Shown here: positions 17,224 through 25,407 of the stretch, piece by piece | Position numbering within the stretch: position 1 is the stretch's first letter | Layout: each line of letters begins with the position of its first letter | Notes under the pieces: model-generated | What the model was told of the DNA's origin: nothing | Seen by the model: only the letters and a program-made list of their open reading frames with translations | The model's database searches: none | DNA from: Aeromicrobium sp. | Lineage (GTDB): Bacteria > Actinomycetota > Actinomycetes > Propionibacteriales > Nocardioidaceae | Reading direction: 5' to 3' | Assembly (NCBI GenBank): GCA_008017265.1 | Contig: SSHC01000029.1 | Span: 1-35,079, forward strand | Length of the DNA stretch: 35,079 nt | Program-made: the position numbers and the translations under genes

Positions 17224-18786
17224 ATGGTTGATGACCGCTCGCTCGCCTTTGGCGATGTCTTGGCGGGACGATATGTGCTTCAAGATCTCGTCAGCGAAGG
17301 CCTCGGCGTCAAGAACTGGCGGGCCACCGATCAGCAATTACACCGCAATGTTCGTGTTGAGTTGTTGCCAGCTGATGATCCTCGTGCCGAGAATTTCCTC
17401 GCGGCGGCTCAAGCGTCAACGATTGTCACTGACCATCGTTTTCTTCCAGTTCTTGACTTGCTTTCGAACGAGCAAGGCTTCCACGCTATTGTCCGCGAAT
17501 GGGCACGCGCTACACCCTTGCACTTGCTTCTCGCGCAAGCGCCATTGCCAAATGCTCGGGCAGCCGATCTGGTTGCCGAGTTGGCCGAGGCGATGGCGCA
17601 CGCGCACAGCCTCGGCGTCCATCACCGTCGCCTCACCCCGCACCAAGTCCTGTTGAAACAAAGCGGCGCAGTACGCATTGTGGGCTTGGGCGTGCAAACG
17701 GCACTCGCTCCACCAGACCAGAGTGTCACCTCGACTGAAGTTGACAAATACGTGGCGGCCGATGTTCAGGGAATTGGCCGCGTGCTTTATGCCTGCCTCG
17801 TGGGTCGCTGGCCCGGTGGCCACATCGACGGCCTACGTCCCGCGCCAACCGAGCACGGTGAATTAATGCGGCCTCGACAAGTGCGAGCCGGAATTAGTCG
17901 GCGCCTTGACGCTGTCTGTGATCGCATTCTGTCCCCCGAACGCCATCCCCATGACGCTCTTACCGATGCTGCCTCGATTGCAGCACAATTGCGCGCAATT
18001 ACAGGTTTCCAAGAAGCACCCCTCCCTACCGTTGCCCGCCCCAGCGAGGATGAAGGGGAACTCCTCCGCCTTGACCCAGTCGTGATTCCGAGCGGACCCC
18101 CGCCCGGTTTAGCGCCACCACGACGTCGACCCAAGGCGCTCACGGCACGCGAACCCACGTGGGCAAGTGAGCTTCGTCGGCGGATAAAGTCCACGACGCG
18201 CGGTCACCGAGCATTGGTAACTCTTGGAATTGTGTTGGGGTTCGCCCTGGTTGCCTTGTTGACTTCGCTGATCTTGTTCGAGAACTCGAAGCAACAACAG
18301 ATTGATCCGCCGAGTGAACCCGTTCGAGTTCTCGACATCGCGTCTGCGCACGATTTTGATCCACAAGGCTCCGACGGATCGGAAATGCCCGAGACAGCGG
18401 CGTTGGCCATAGATGGGGATCCACAGACCGGATGGGTGACCGATACCTACTACGGTTCTCCGCAACTGGGTGGATTGAAGGACGGCGTCGGTCTCATCCT
18501 CGATCTGGGCACCGCACACGAGATTCATGAAGTACGGATTCGTCTTCGCGGTTCGCCGACGAACGCGTCCATTCGGGTGGCATCGGCTACGGCAAACCAA
18601 CTCCCGACCCGGCTCAATCAAACGACATCGCACGTTTCGATGAACGAGGCCGGTGAGGACATTGCGATGGCTTTGGGCGATCCTCAGTTTTCTCGGTTTG
18701 TGGTGGTGTGGCTGCGTTCATTACCCGAGGTCGCACCAAATACTTTCCGTGGCGAAATTGTCAATGTCGTGATCCGTGGACGCTGA
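17224..18786 (+). CDS. membrane-anchored pseudokinase with extracellular discoidin-like domain (MurJ partner)
   Basis: The 520-residue product corresponds to the C-terminal half of mycobacterial MviN (Rv3910). A cytoplasmic kinase-fold domain spans about residues 10-270, beginning GDVLAGRYVLQDLVSEGLGV. The catalytic loop reads HHRRLTPHQVLL in place of HRD-KPxN, the DFG position reads VGLGV, and the beta-3 lysine is absent (VRVELLP). It should therefore not phosphorylate. A proline/arginine-rich linker follows, then one membrane helix (about 331-353, TLGIVLGFALVALLTSLILF). The extracellular domain is F5/8-discoidin-like, with ALAIDGDPQTGWVTDTYYG and VRIRLRG. In mycobacteria this module regulates MurJ through a forkhead-domain partner. 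It starts 30 bp after murJ. Confidence 0.85.
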   Translation: MVDDRSLAFGDVLAGRYVLQDLVSEGLGVKNWRATDQQLHRNVRVELLPADDPRAENFLAAAQASTIVTDHRFLPVLDLLSNEQGFHAIVREWARATPLHLLLAQAPLPNARAADLVAELAEAMAHAHSLGVHHRRLTPHQVLLKQSGAVRIVGLGVQTALAPPDQSVTSTEVDKYVAADVQGIGRVLYACLVGRWPGGHIDGLRPAPTEHGELMRPRQVRAGISRRLDAVCDRILSPERHPHDALTDAASIAAQLRAITGFQEAPLPTVARPSEDEGELLRLDPVVIPSGPPPGLAPPRRRPKALTAREPTWASELRRRIKSTTRGHRALVTLGIVLGFALVALLTSLILFENSKQQQIDPPSEPVRVLDIASAHDFDPQGSDGSEMPETAALAIDGDPQTGWVTDTYYGSPQLGGLKDGVGLILDLGTAHEIHEVRIRLRGSPTNASIRVASATANQLPTRLNQTTSHVSMNEAGEDIAMALGDPQFSRFVVVWLRSLPEVAPNTFRGEIVNVVIRGR

Positions 18787-18855
18787 TATAGCGCCTAGGC
18801 TTAGCGAACTAGACTCCTAAAGTATCGATCTTCGTTTCGACAAGGAAAGCACTCC

Positions 18856-19788
18856 ATGAGCGACATTCATGACCTGATCATCATCGGTTCCGGACCGGCT
18901 GGATATACAGCTGCGGTGTATGCGGCTCGCGCCCAGTTGAACCCGGTGCTATTTGAGGGTTCCGTAACAGCCGGCGGCGCTCTTATGAACACCACCGAAG
19001 TAGAGAATTACCCCGGATTTCCTGAAGGGATCATGGGTCCGGACTTGATGGATAAGTTTCGCGCACAGGCTGAGAAGTTTGGCGCCACGCTGATCGCTGA
19101 TGATGTCGTTTCTGTCGAACTCGACGGTCCAGTTAAGAAGCTTTCACTGGCGGATGGGACCACCTACGAAGCCAGGGCCGTGATTTTGGCGATGGGTTCT
19201 GGTTACCGCAAGCTCAATGTTGAGGGCGAAGACGCGCTCTCTGGTCACGGCGTCAGTTGGTGTGCAACTTGCGACGGTTTCTTCTTCCGTGAGAAACCGA
19301 TTGCTGTCGTCGGAGGTGGCGATTCTGCCGTTGAAGAAGCTATCTTCCTCACTCGGTTCGGAAAGAGTGTCACCCTGATTCACCGACGAGACGAATTGCG
19401 CGCCAGCAAGATCATGGCCGAACGCGCCTTGGCAAATGAGAAAATCAATTTCTCCTGGAATAGCGAAGTGTCCCGTGTTATTGGCGACGGCCAATTGCGT
19501 GCCGTTGAACTGCGTGACACTGTCACCGGTGAGTTACGCGAACTCGAAGTAGAAGGTCTATTTATTGCCATTGGCCACGATCCGCGCTCCGAACTTGTCA
19601 AGGGCCAAATTGATCTTGATGATGAAGGCTATGTGTTGACTGAAGGTCGGTCCACTCGGACAAATATCGAAGGCGTTTTCGCAGCCGGCGATCTTGTCGA
19701 CAACACCTACCGTCAGGCAATTACGGCATCGGGTTCTGGCTGCCAAGCCGCACTTGACGCTGAACGTTGGCTCGCTCATCACGAGTGA
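18856..19788 (+). CDS. trxB: thioredoxin reductase
   Basis: This is an FAD enzyme that reduces thioredoxin with NADPH. The FAD motif [18 protein letters not shown] is at about residues 9-26. The redox centre is CATC in [11 protein letters not shown] near residue 136. The NADPH motif is [19 protein letters not shown], followed by [13 protein letters not shown] second FAD contact is [31 protein letters not shown]. Length is 310 residues, normal for the low-molecular-weight type. The ATG at 18856 has AAGGAA upstream. It forms a pair with trxA, 47 bp downstream. Confidence 0.97.
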   Translation: MSDIHDLIIIGSGPAGYTAAVYAARAQLNPVLFEGSVTAGGALMNTTEVENYPGFPEGIMGPDLMDKFRAQAEKFGATLIADDVVSVELDGPVKKLSLADGTTYEARAVILAMGSGYRKLNVEGEDALSGHGVSWCATCDGFFFREKPIAVVGGGDSAVEEAIFLTRFGKSVTLIHRRDELRASKIMAERALANEKINFSWNSEVSRVIGDGQLRAVELRDTVTGELRELEVEGLFIAIGHDPRSELVKGQIDLDDEGYVLTEGRSTRTNIEGVFAAGDLVDNTYRQAITASGSGCQAALDAERWLAHHE

Positions 19789-19835
19789 GTCGTCACCTAC
19801 CTCGATTCAAACGCAATTTTAAGGAGAACCACATT

Positions 19836-20159
19836 ATGGCTGAAATTATTACCGTCACTGACGCTAACTTCGATGAACTGGTGCTCGGTGCCGATGGCCC
19901 TGTGCTCGTTGATTTCTGGGCGACCTGGTGCACACCGTGCCGCCAACTTGCTCCGATTCTTGAAGAACTCGCAAAAGATTATGACGGCAAGCTTACGATC
20001 GCGAAGATCGACACCGACGCCAATCCGCTGTCACCGGCAAAGTGGCGCGTTAGCGGTTTGCCAACTCTCAATATCTACAAGAACGGCGATGTAGTTCAGT
20101 CGATCGTTGGCGCTAAGCCTAAGGCTGCGTTGGTGAAGGATATCGAACCGCACATCTAA
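19836..20159 (+). CDS. trxA: thioredoxin with WCTPC active site
   Basis: A 107-residue thioredoxin that serves as reductant for ribonucleotide reductase and other partners. The fold markers are VLVDFWATWC, the active site WCTPC, and the cis-proline in SGLPTLNIYKNGD. The centre residue is Thr, whereas most thioredoxins have WCGPC. The ATG at 19836 has a strong AAGGAG. The open frame upstream to 19767 overlaps trxB and was not used. A bidirectional terminator follows directly. Confidence 0.96.
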   Translation: MAEIITVTDANFDELVLGADGPVLVDFWATWCTPCRQLAPILEELAKDYDGKLTIAKIDTDANPLSPAKWRVSGLPTLNIYKNGDVVQSIVGAKPKAALVKDIEPHI

Positions 20160-20168
20160 CCACGAAGT

Positions 20169-20210
20169 AAATAAATCCCCAAGTCGACAAATCGACTTGG
20201 GGATTTATTT
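20169..20210. terminator. bidirectional intrinsic terminator between trxA and parB
   Basis: A perfect 19-bp stem with a CAAA loop: the arm at 20169-20187 begins AAATAAATCCCC, and its complement is at 20192-20210. The A/T-rich outer ends give a T-rich tract after the GC-rich core in both directions (GGGGATTTATTTTT on the plus strand). It lies 9 bp after the trxA stop and 7 bp before the parB stop, so it serves both convergent operons. Confidence 0.93.
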
Positions 20211-20217
20211 TTGCTAT

Positions 20218-21111
20218 CTATTTTTCTTGGGGGTCTTTCATCAGCGCAACGATGCGCTCTAGGTCGCCAATGGTGGCAAATTCAATGGAAATCTTGCCCT
20301 TTTTCTTGCCAAAATCAACCTTGACTCTGGTGTCGAAGTGTTCCGACAGGTCATGAGCCAGTTCGGCCACCCGCGGTGACGTCGCCTTTGGAGTCGGTGT
20401 CTTCGTTGACGGTCCGCCGCTGTTGTCGGCAAATCGTACGATCTCTTCGAGTTGGCGTACCGATATGCCTTCGGCCACGACTCTGCTAGCAAGTCGTTCC
20501 TGAATTTCAGCATTTTCTACGGTCAGCAAGGCGCGCGCATGGCCTGCCGACAATACTTTGGCGGCTACCCGACGCTGCACCGACGGTGGCAGTTTGAGTA
20601 GGCGAATCGTGTTACTGATTTGCGGACGCGAACGACCAATCCGTGTTGATAGTTCTTCTTGAGTACACCCGAAGTCATCAAGAAGTTGCTGATAGGCCGC
20701 TGCTTCTTCTAGTGGATTAAGTTCTGAACGGTGCAGGTTCTCGAGGAGCGCATCTCGAAGTAGGTCTTCATCCGTGGTCTCACGGACAACCGCCGTAATG
20801 ACGTCCAGTCCCGCCTTCTGGTGAGCGCGCCACCTACGTTCACCCATGATCAGTTCGTAGGTGTCAGTACCTGTAGGCCGAACAACAATCGGTTGCAACA
20901 ATCCGATTTCTTTGATCGAGTGCACCAGTTCGTTCATGTCTTCTTCGTCGAAGACTGCTCGCGGTTGGCGCGGATTGGGAACAATCTGGTTGAGCTTGAG
21001 TTCGCGAAGACTAGCCCCTTCTACTTCTTTCAGGCCGGCCGAACTCGCCGCTTGCTTCGAGGTGGGAATGAGAGCCTCGAGCCCTCGGCCCAATCCTGGT
21101 CGTGCACTCAT
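20218..21111 (-). CDS. parB: chromosome-partitioning protein ParB
   Basis: ParB binds parS, uses CTP to close as a clamp and spreads on DNA for origin segregation. The 297-residue protein begins with the ParA-activating segment [11 protein letters not shown]. The CTPase/ParB domain follows, with [21 protein letters not shown] and the arginine motif GERRWRAH. The helix-turn-helix region [22 protein letters not shown], the segment [10 protein letters not shown] and a C-terminal dimerisation domain complete it. The ATG overlaps the parA stop (ATGA). Two matching parS sites lie close by. Confidence 0.97.
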   Translation of the reverse strand: MSARPGLGRGLEALIPTSKQAASSAGLKEVEGASLRELKLNQIVPNPRQPRAVFDEEDMNELVHSIKEIGLLQPIVVRPTGTDTYELIMGERRWRAHQKAGLDVITAVVRETTDEDLLRDALLENLHRSELNPLEEAAAYQQLLDDFGCTQEELSTRIGRSRPQISNTIRLLKLPPSVQRRVAAKVLSAGHARALLTVENAEIQERLASRVVAEGISVRQLEEIVRFADNSGGPSTKTPTPKATSPRVAELAHDLSEHFDTRVKVDFGKKKGKISIEFATIGDLERIVALMKDPQEK

Positions 21112-22034
21112 ATCTGCTCTCCTGCTTCCGTGATTTCGCGTGCTGCCTCAAAATAACTCAATGCACCTGTTGAGTTGGGATCGTACGTAATGATGCTTTG
21201 CTGATAACCCGGAGCCTCACTAATGCGCACCGAGCGTGGAATAGCGGTATTCAATACACGTTCACCGAAATGAGCTCGTACTTCAGATGCAACGCTCGAC
21301 GAGAGATTCGTGCGGGCGTCGTGCATCGTGAGCAAGATTGTGGAAACATCCAGTTCCTCGTTGAGATGCTCTTGTACGAGTTCAATATTGCGAAGTAGTT
21401 GACTGAGTCCCTCGAGTGCGTAGTACTCGCATTGAATCGGTATCAAGACCTCGCGAGCTGCGACCATAGCGTTGACGGTCAATAGTCCCAATGATGGCGG
21501 GCAGTCCACAAAAACATAGTCGATTCCTGCGCCCGCTTCGGATTCAAGATACGAGTCAATGGCACTGCGGAGTTTTCGTTCACGATTCACTGCCATAACG
21601 AGTTCGATTTCAGCACCCGCAAGGTCGATCGTTGCTGGCACGACAGCGAGATTCGGTATATCAGGGCTTGACTGGACGACACTCTCGATCGAAGCGCCAT
21701 CTAACAGGACCTCATAGATACCAGGCGTACCTGATGCGTGGGGAATACCTGCTGCGGTTGAGGCGTTTCCTTGCGGATCAAGATCGACAAGCAAGATCTT
21801 TAGTCCCCTACTCGCCATGGCTGCCGCCAAATTTACTGAAGTGGTTGTCTTGCCCACTCCACCCTTTTGATTCGCAACGACGAAAACGCGTGTTTTCGCG
21901 GGCTTCTTGAAAGTCCTCACGTTCTCCACGCGTCGCACCATATCGACGTGATCGAGCGCTTGCGCTGACAGCGGCGTCGGCGCCGACGGGTCTGGTTCGC
22001 CTTGTGCGTAGTCGGCAGCGGTCGGCGTATTCAT
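21108..22034 (-). CDS. parA: chromosome-partitioning ATPase ParA (Soj)
   Basis: ParA is a dimerising ATPase that binds the nucleoid and pulls ParB-parS complexes. Its deviant Walker A is [16 protein letters not shown], followed by [13 protein letters not shown] (Walker A') and [12 protein letters not shown] (Walker B). Length is 308 residues, including an N-terminal extension of about 50 residues before the ATPase, as is usual in actinobacteria. I chose the ATG at 22034, which has GGGGAG nine bases upstream. The frame is open to 22082, but that part encodes MFHVK from a parS site and is not coding. It is co-transcribed with parB. Confidence 0.96.
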   Translation of the reverse strand: MNTPTAADYAQGEPDPSAPTPLSAQALDHVDMVRRVENVRTFKKPAKTRVFVVANQKGGVGKTTTSVNLAAAMASRGLKILLVDLDPQGNASTAAGIPHASGTPGIYEVLLDGASIESVVQSSPDIPNLAVVPATIDLAGAEIELVMAVNRERKLRSAIDSYLESEAGAGIDYVFVDCPPSLGLLTVNAMVAAREVLIPIQCEYYALEGLSQLLRNIELVQEHLNEELDVSTILLTMHDARTNLSSSVASEVRAHFGERVLNTAIPRSVRISEAPGYQQSIITYDPNSTGALSYFEAAREITEAGEQI

Positions 22035-22050
22035 ATCAAGATTCTCCCCT

Positions 22051-22066
22051 TGTTTCACGTGAAACA
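22051..22066. promoter_or_regulatory. parS: parS site in the parA leader
   Basis: TGTTTCACGTGAAACA is a perfect palindrome and matches the 14-bp parS core GTTTCACGTGAAAC bound by ParB. It lies 17 bp upstream of the parA ATG, in the untranslated leader, so ParB bound here could also repress parAB. Confidence 0.93.
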
Positions 22067-22173
22067 TACCTGAGTGCCACATCGTGATCTACAAAAAGCT
22101 CACAACATCTGGCGGCGCCAGGGTGAATTACCCCAGCAATGCATGTTGAGCGCCGAGACCCAACACATCAAAA

Positions 22174-22788
22174 CTACTTACTAATCTCCACCAACGTCAC
22201 TGATTGCGAAGGATCGGTGCTAGACGAATACGTCACAATGTCAATTGCTGAAGCTCCCAGCCGCTTCAATAGCGACCGCGATTCCTCTACCTCTGCGGCA
22301 GCTGACTGACCTTTGAGTGGCAAGAACAGTCCACGAGGAGCTACCAACGGCATGCACCACTTGCTCAACTTCGGTAAAGCGGCGACTGCTCTTGCGGTGA
22401 CAACATCGAATGTCTCGTCCACCTCTTCAGCGCGTGCCCTCAATACTCGTGCATTCTGAATGTCGAGCGCATCGATTACCTCTTGAAGGAATGTCGCCCG
22501 CCGCAGTAGTGGTTCGACCAAGGTCACCGTGAGATCGGGGCGTGTGATTGCCCACACGAGTCCTGGAAGACCAGCACCCGTACCAATGTCCGCAACCGTT
22601 GATCCAAGCGGAACTCTGGAGAGCATCAGGGCCGAGTTGAGAAGGTGTCGTTCCCAAAGCCGATCGACTTCTCGCGGGCCAATAAGCCCCCGTTCAACTC
22701 CTTGGGTTTCAAGAATCCCGGCATAGCGTTCGACTAGGCCGATACGATCGCCAAACACCTCAGTGAGTGTTTCACGTGAAACACTCAC
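22174..22788 (-). CDS. rsmG: 16S rRNA (guanine-N7) methyltransferase RsmG
   Basis: RsmG (GidB) methylates G527 of 16S rRNA using S-adenosylmethionine; loss gives low-level streptomycin resistance in many bacteria. The SAM motif is VADIGTGAGLPGLVWA near residue 66, and the preceding LWERHLLNSALM is typical. FDVVTARAVAALPKL is the later conserved motif. Length is 204 residues. The GTG at 22788 overlaps the jag stop as GTGA. Codons 2-8 (SVSRETL) are encoded by a parS palindrome, so this start region is under double constraint. It ends in TAG. Confidence 0.96.
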   Translation of the reverse strand: MSVSRETLTEVFGDRIGLVERYAGILETQGVERGLIGPREVDRLWERHLLNSALMLSRVPLGSTVADIGTGAGLPGLVWAITRPDLTVTLVEPLLRRATFLQEVIDALDIQNARVLRARAEEVDETFDVVTARAVAALPKLSKWCMPLVAPRGLFLPLKGQSAAAEVEESRSLLKRLGASAIDIVTYSSSTDPSQSVTLVEISK

Positions 22789-22789
22789 T
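22762..22789. promoter_or_regulatory. parS: parS site within an extended 28-bp palindrome at the jag/rsmG junction
   Basis: The core TGTTTCACGTGAAACA at 22768-22783 is identical to the parA-leader site. The dyad continues outward for six more bases on each side (AGTGAG ... CTCACT) without mismatch. It covers the jag stop codon, the rsmG GTG and its first codons. Two parS sites 0.7 kb apart, about 3 kb from dnaA, mark the origin-proximal segregation centre. Confidence 0.94.
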
Positions 22790-23264
22790 CGGAATCGTCG
22801 GCCGATCCCTGCGAAATCACTACGTGACGATTCACACCTTCGCCTTTCGAACCGCTGACGAGGCCCGACTCGGCTACAACATCATGAACGACCTTGCGCT
22901 CGAACGCGTTCATCGGAGCGAGCTCAACAGGGACCCCATTGGATTGAACGGATTCGATAGCCCCGCGAGCTGCGTCAGTAGCGGCAGTACGACGACCAAT
23001 TCGGTATCCATCGATGTCGAGCATCAAACGACTCCGTTGGCCTGTTTCGCGGTACACCGCAAGACGGGTCAGTTCTTGAAGCGCATCAAGCGCTTCTCCG
23101 TCTTTTCCAACGAGATGGCTGTTGTTTCCGCCGACAATCGCGACAGAAGCGCGATCACCATCAACGTCCATATCAATATCGCCATCAAGGTCGGCGATAT
23201 TGAGGAGTTCTTCAAGGAAATCTGCGGCGATATCGCCTTCATTTTCGAGATTCTGATCAGTCAC
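22785..23264 (-). CDS. jag: KH-R3H RNA-binding protein (Jag/KhpB family)
   Basis: A 159-residue RNA-binding protein found next to yidC in most Gram-positive bacteria. An acidic N-terminus is followed by a KH domain with LVGKDGEALDALQELTRLA and an R3H domain with ERKVVHDVVAESGLV and NRHVVISQ. The Jag_N domain of firmicutes is absent, as in other actinobacteria. It begins 9 bp after yidC and overlaps rsmG by GTGA. It is thought to bind mRNAs and affect envelope growth and division; its exact targets here are unknown. Confidence 0.92.
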   Translation of the reverse strand: MTDQNLENEGDIAADFLEELLNIADLDGDIDMDVDGDRASVAIVGGNNSHLVGKDGEALDALQELTRLAVYRETGQRSRLMLDIDGYRIGRRTAATDAARGAIESVQSNGVPVELAPMNAFERKVVHDVVAESGLVSGSKGEGVNRHVVISQGSADDSE

Positions 23265-23273
23265 AGTGACTCC

Positions 23274-24248
23274 CTACTTTTCGGGGGAGGAGTTGTTAGA
23301 TCCACCCTGGTTCTTGCGTCGTTGTTCGCGACTTTGAGACTTTGGTTGTTTGCGAGTCGGCGGCTTTGGCTCACTGTTGCCCCCAATTAAGGTCGACGGA
23401 TCGACTTCGGGTTGCTTACCCTTTTTCCGATCACGCTCCTGCTTGGCGGCGAACGCAGGTGTTCCTGGAGCTGGGTTCGCCCGGATAACCCAGAATTGCT
23501 GCCCCATGGTCCAAAGGTTCGAGACCGTCCAGTAGACCAGAACACCAAGGGGGAATGCCACGCCAGAAACGGCGAAAACAATTGGAAGGATATACAGCAG
23601 CATTTTCTGCTGTTGAGCGAAAGGGCCGTTCAGAGCTTCAGGCGGCATGTTCTTGGCCATGAGTTGCTTCTGAGTGAAGAACTGGGTGGCACTCATGATA
23701 ATGACCATGACCATGGCGATGATCTTGGTTTCGAGATGATCACTACTCATGAACGTGTCGGCGATCTTGCCACCCATCCATGCTGCGTTCTGCAACGATT
23801 CCGCGTCTTCTGGGGTGAGGAATCCCTTGGCGCCAGCTGCACCCTCTCGCGCAGCGCGTTCAATCACGCGGAACAACGCAAAGAAGATCGGCATCTGGAT
23901 AAGGATCGGAAGACATGATGAAAATGGATTTGTTCCTGATTCTTGGAACAACTTCATTTGTTCTTGAGCAAAACGCTCACGATCATGGCCGTATTTCTTG
24001 CGCAATTCAGTCAACTGCGGCTGAATCAACTGCATGTTGCGGCTGGCATTGATTTGCTTCACGAAAAGCGGAATCAAGAGCGCACGAATTGTGATGGTCA
24101 GACCAACGATGGACAGTGCCCAGGTCCAGCCTGAATCCGGGTCCATTACTTGGGAGAACAATCGATGCCAAAGCAGGATGATTCCCGAAACGCCGTAATA
24201 CAACGGTGTCATGATCATTGACCCGATCGAACCAAAGAAGTCAAACAT
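23274..24248 (-). CDS. yidC: membrane protein insertase YidC (Gram-positive type)
   Basis: YidC inserts membrane proteins alone or with Sec. The 324-residue protein lacks the large periplasmic domain of proteobacteria and has five predicted helices. The groove arginine lies in TITIRALLIPLFVKQ. Further markers are GTNPFSSCLPILIQMPIFFALF and a late helix with FPLGVLVYWTVSNLWTMGQQ. The cytoplasmic C-terminus is basic and Gln/Ser-rich, suited to ribosome contact. It sits in the conserved rpmH-rnpA-yidD-yidC-jag-rsmG array, 8 bp after yidD. Confidence 0.96.
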   Translation of the reverse strand: MFDFFGSIGSMIMTPLYYGVSGIILLWHRLFSQVMDPDSGWTWALSIVGLTITIRALLIPLFVKQINASRNMQLIQPQLTELRKKYGHDRERFAQEQMKLFQESGTNPFSSCLPILIQMPIFFALFRVIERAAREGAAGAKGFLTPEDAESLQNAAWMGGKIADTFMSSDHLETKIIAMVMVIIMSATQFFTQKQLMAKNMPPEALNGPFAQQQKMLLYILPIVFAVSGVAFPLGVLVYWTVSNLWTMGQQFWVIRANPAPGTPAFAAKQERDRKKGKQPEVDPSTLIGGNSEPKPPTRKQPKSQSREQRRKNQGGSNNSSPEK

Positions 24249-24256
24249 GACTCTCC

Positions 24257-24499
24257 TTAAAGATCCGCGCGTTCTGCGCGATGAGGTGCTGCCGGAACAG
24301 GATCAATACCGCCATCCGACCAAGGATGGCAACGACCTAGTCGCTTCACGGCAAGCCAGGATCCTTTAATAGATCCATGTACTTGAATCGACTCTAAAGC
24401 GTAAGTCGAACAACTCGGATAGAACTTGCACACTTGTCCATACAGAGGACTAATGAACATTCGATACAGTTTGAGAAACCCGATAAGTACATACTTCAT
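24257..24499 (-). CDS. yidD: membrane protein insertion efficiency factor YidD
   Basis: A small membrane-associated protein of 80 residues that aids YidC-dependent insertion. An amphipathic N-terminal helix ([19 protein letters not shown]) is followed by the signature [15 protein letters not shown] and [17 protein letters not shown]. The three conserved cysteines are present. It starts 1 bp after the rnpA stop, so the two are tightly coupled. Confidence 0.96.
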   Translation of the reverse strand: MKYVLIGFLKLYRMFISPLYGQVCKFYPSCSTYALESIQVHGSIKGSWLAVKRLGRCHPWSDGGIDPVPAAPHRAERADL

Positions 24500-24500
24500 C

Positions 24501-24860
24501 TCAGATTCCTCGAACGCTGAGTTTGTGTTGAGCGCTAGCTAATGCGCCATGAACTTGGCTTTGAAGGCCTAGATAATCGCTTTGCGATGCGCTCGGAAAT
24601 GCACGAACCACAATGAGATATCCATTGCTGAAGTGCTGAATTTCGTCCTTCATTGAGTGACGCAGTTGCCGCTTAACTCGATTTCGAACAACGGCATTTC
24701 CTACGGCCTTTGACACGACAAAACCGACGGAGGAAGCGTCCGTCGGTATGTGCGTTGCGTTGAGGTGAACGACGAGATCCGTCCGCGCAGCTTTCACGCC
24801 GCCACGAATTGCCTGCCGAAAAGAATCACCGTCACGCATACGATGCGTGGCCGGCAACAC
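24501..24860 (-). CDS. rnpA: ribonuclease P protein component
   Basis: This is the protein subunit of RNase P, which matures the 5' end of tRNAs. The 119-residue product begins [20 protein letters not shown] and has the RNA-binding motif [14 protein letters not shown]. The GTG start at 24860 lies 5 bp after the rpmH stop, the usual tight rpmH-rnpA pairing. Confidence 0.95.
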   Translation of the reverse strand: MLPATHRMRDGDSFRQAIRGGVKAARTDLVVHLNATHIPTDASSVGFVVSKAVGNAVVRNRVKRQLRHSMKDEIQHFSNGYLIVVRAFPSASQSDYLGLQSQVHGALASAQHKLSVRGI

Positions 24861-24865
24861 GTCAA

Positions 24866-25003
24866 TCAGGCCGAAATGTTGGCGCGGCCCTTACGACGAC
24901 GGTTAGCCAGGATGCTTCGGCCAGCGCGAGTGCGCATGCGAAGACGGAAGCCGTGCTTCTTGGCACGACGACGATTGTTTGGTTGGTACGTACGCTTACT
25001 CAC
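24866..25003 (-). CDS. rpmH: 50S ribosomal protein L34
   Basis: A 45-residue, very basic protein of the large subunit. Translation of the minus strand from the GTG at 25003 gives [19 protein letters not shown], continuing with [19 protein letters not shown]. This is a near-perfect L34. GAAGGA lies seven bases upstream of the start. It is the first gene of the array running away from oriC. Confidence 0.98.
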   Translation of the reverse strand: MSKRTYQPNNRRRAKKHGFRLRMRTRAGRSILANRRRKGRANISA

Positions 25004-25102
25004 TGGGAGATCCTTCGTGACTATGTGGCCGAACCCGGCCGCCGTTCAGAAATGGAAGTTATTCCACACAAAACGGCCTTCGATAATTGATGAGACTAAA
25101 CA

Positions 25103-25132
25103 ACGCTACGCGGTTGTCGTGAACCTCGTCAA
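25103..25132 (-). promoter_or_regulatory. candidate promoter of the rpmH-rnpA operon
   Basis: On the minus strand TTGACG (25127-25132) and TAGCGT (25103-25108) are separated by 18 bp, about 100 bp upstream of the rpmH start. The -35 is a strong match and the -10 fits TANNNT. Confidence 0.45.
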
Positions 25133-25336
25133 ACTGACCCAACAAGTTTCGCATACCTCACGATGAGGTGAAGATTCGGACAACTCGCCGTGTAAAATCA
25201 AAATGGTTGTGAAATCGCTTGTGAGGAAGCATTCGTACTGCTAGCGTCACAAGATATCCACAGGCTTGTGCCGTAAATCTCGGGATTAGCACACAACTTA
25301 TTCACAGCATGTGGACAACCATGTGAGTACTTTCGA

Positions 25337-25365
25337 TTGATCGGCATGATTATCCGTGATATCTG
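25337..25365 (+). promoter_or_regulatory. candidate dnaA promoter
   Basis: TTGATC at 25337-25342 and TATCTG at 25360-25365 have a 17-bp spacer, about 40 bp before the dnaA start. The -35 is good and the -10 weak. DnaA-box-like sites 20-80 bp upstream could allow autoregulation. Confidence 0.33.
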
Positions 25366-25407
25366 ACGAAACACGCAGTGGGAACTGTTGTGAGAGGAGA
25401 CTGACCC

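Larger units (their letters stand above)
25004..25407. other. oriC: oriC, rpmH-dnaA part, with DnaA-box-like sites
   Basis: A 404-bp region with no gene between divergent rpmH and dnaA. It contains DnaA-box-like 9-mers. TTGTCCACA, the actinobacterial consensus, is at 25310-25318 on the minus strand. TTATTCACA is at 25298-25306 (+) and ATATCCACA at 25254-25262 (+), each one mismatch from TTATCCACA. It also carries candidate promoters for rpmH and dnaA. Together with dnaA, dnaN, gyrB and parS nearby, this is the classic actinobacterial origin location. Confidence 0.8.

Noticed and set aside
22115..22127. Short GC dyad CTGGC-GGC-GCCAG between rsmG and parA as a terminator
   Set aside because: The stem is 5 bp with no following T tract in the direction of transcription, so I could not support it.
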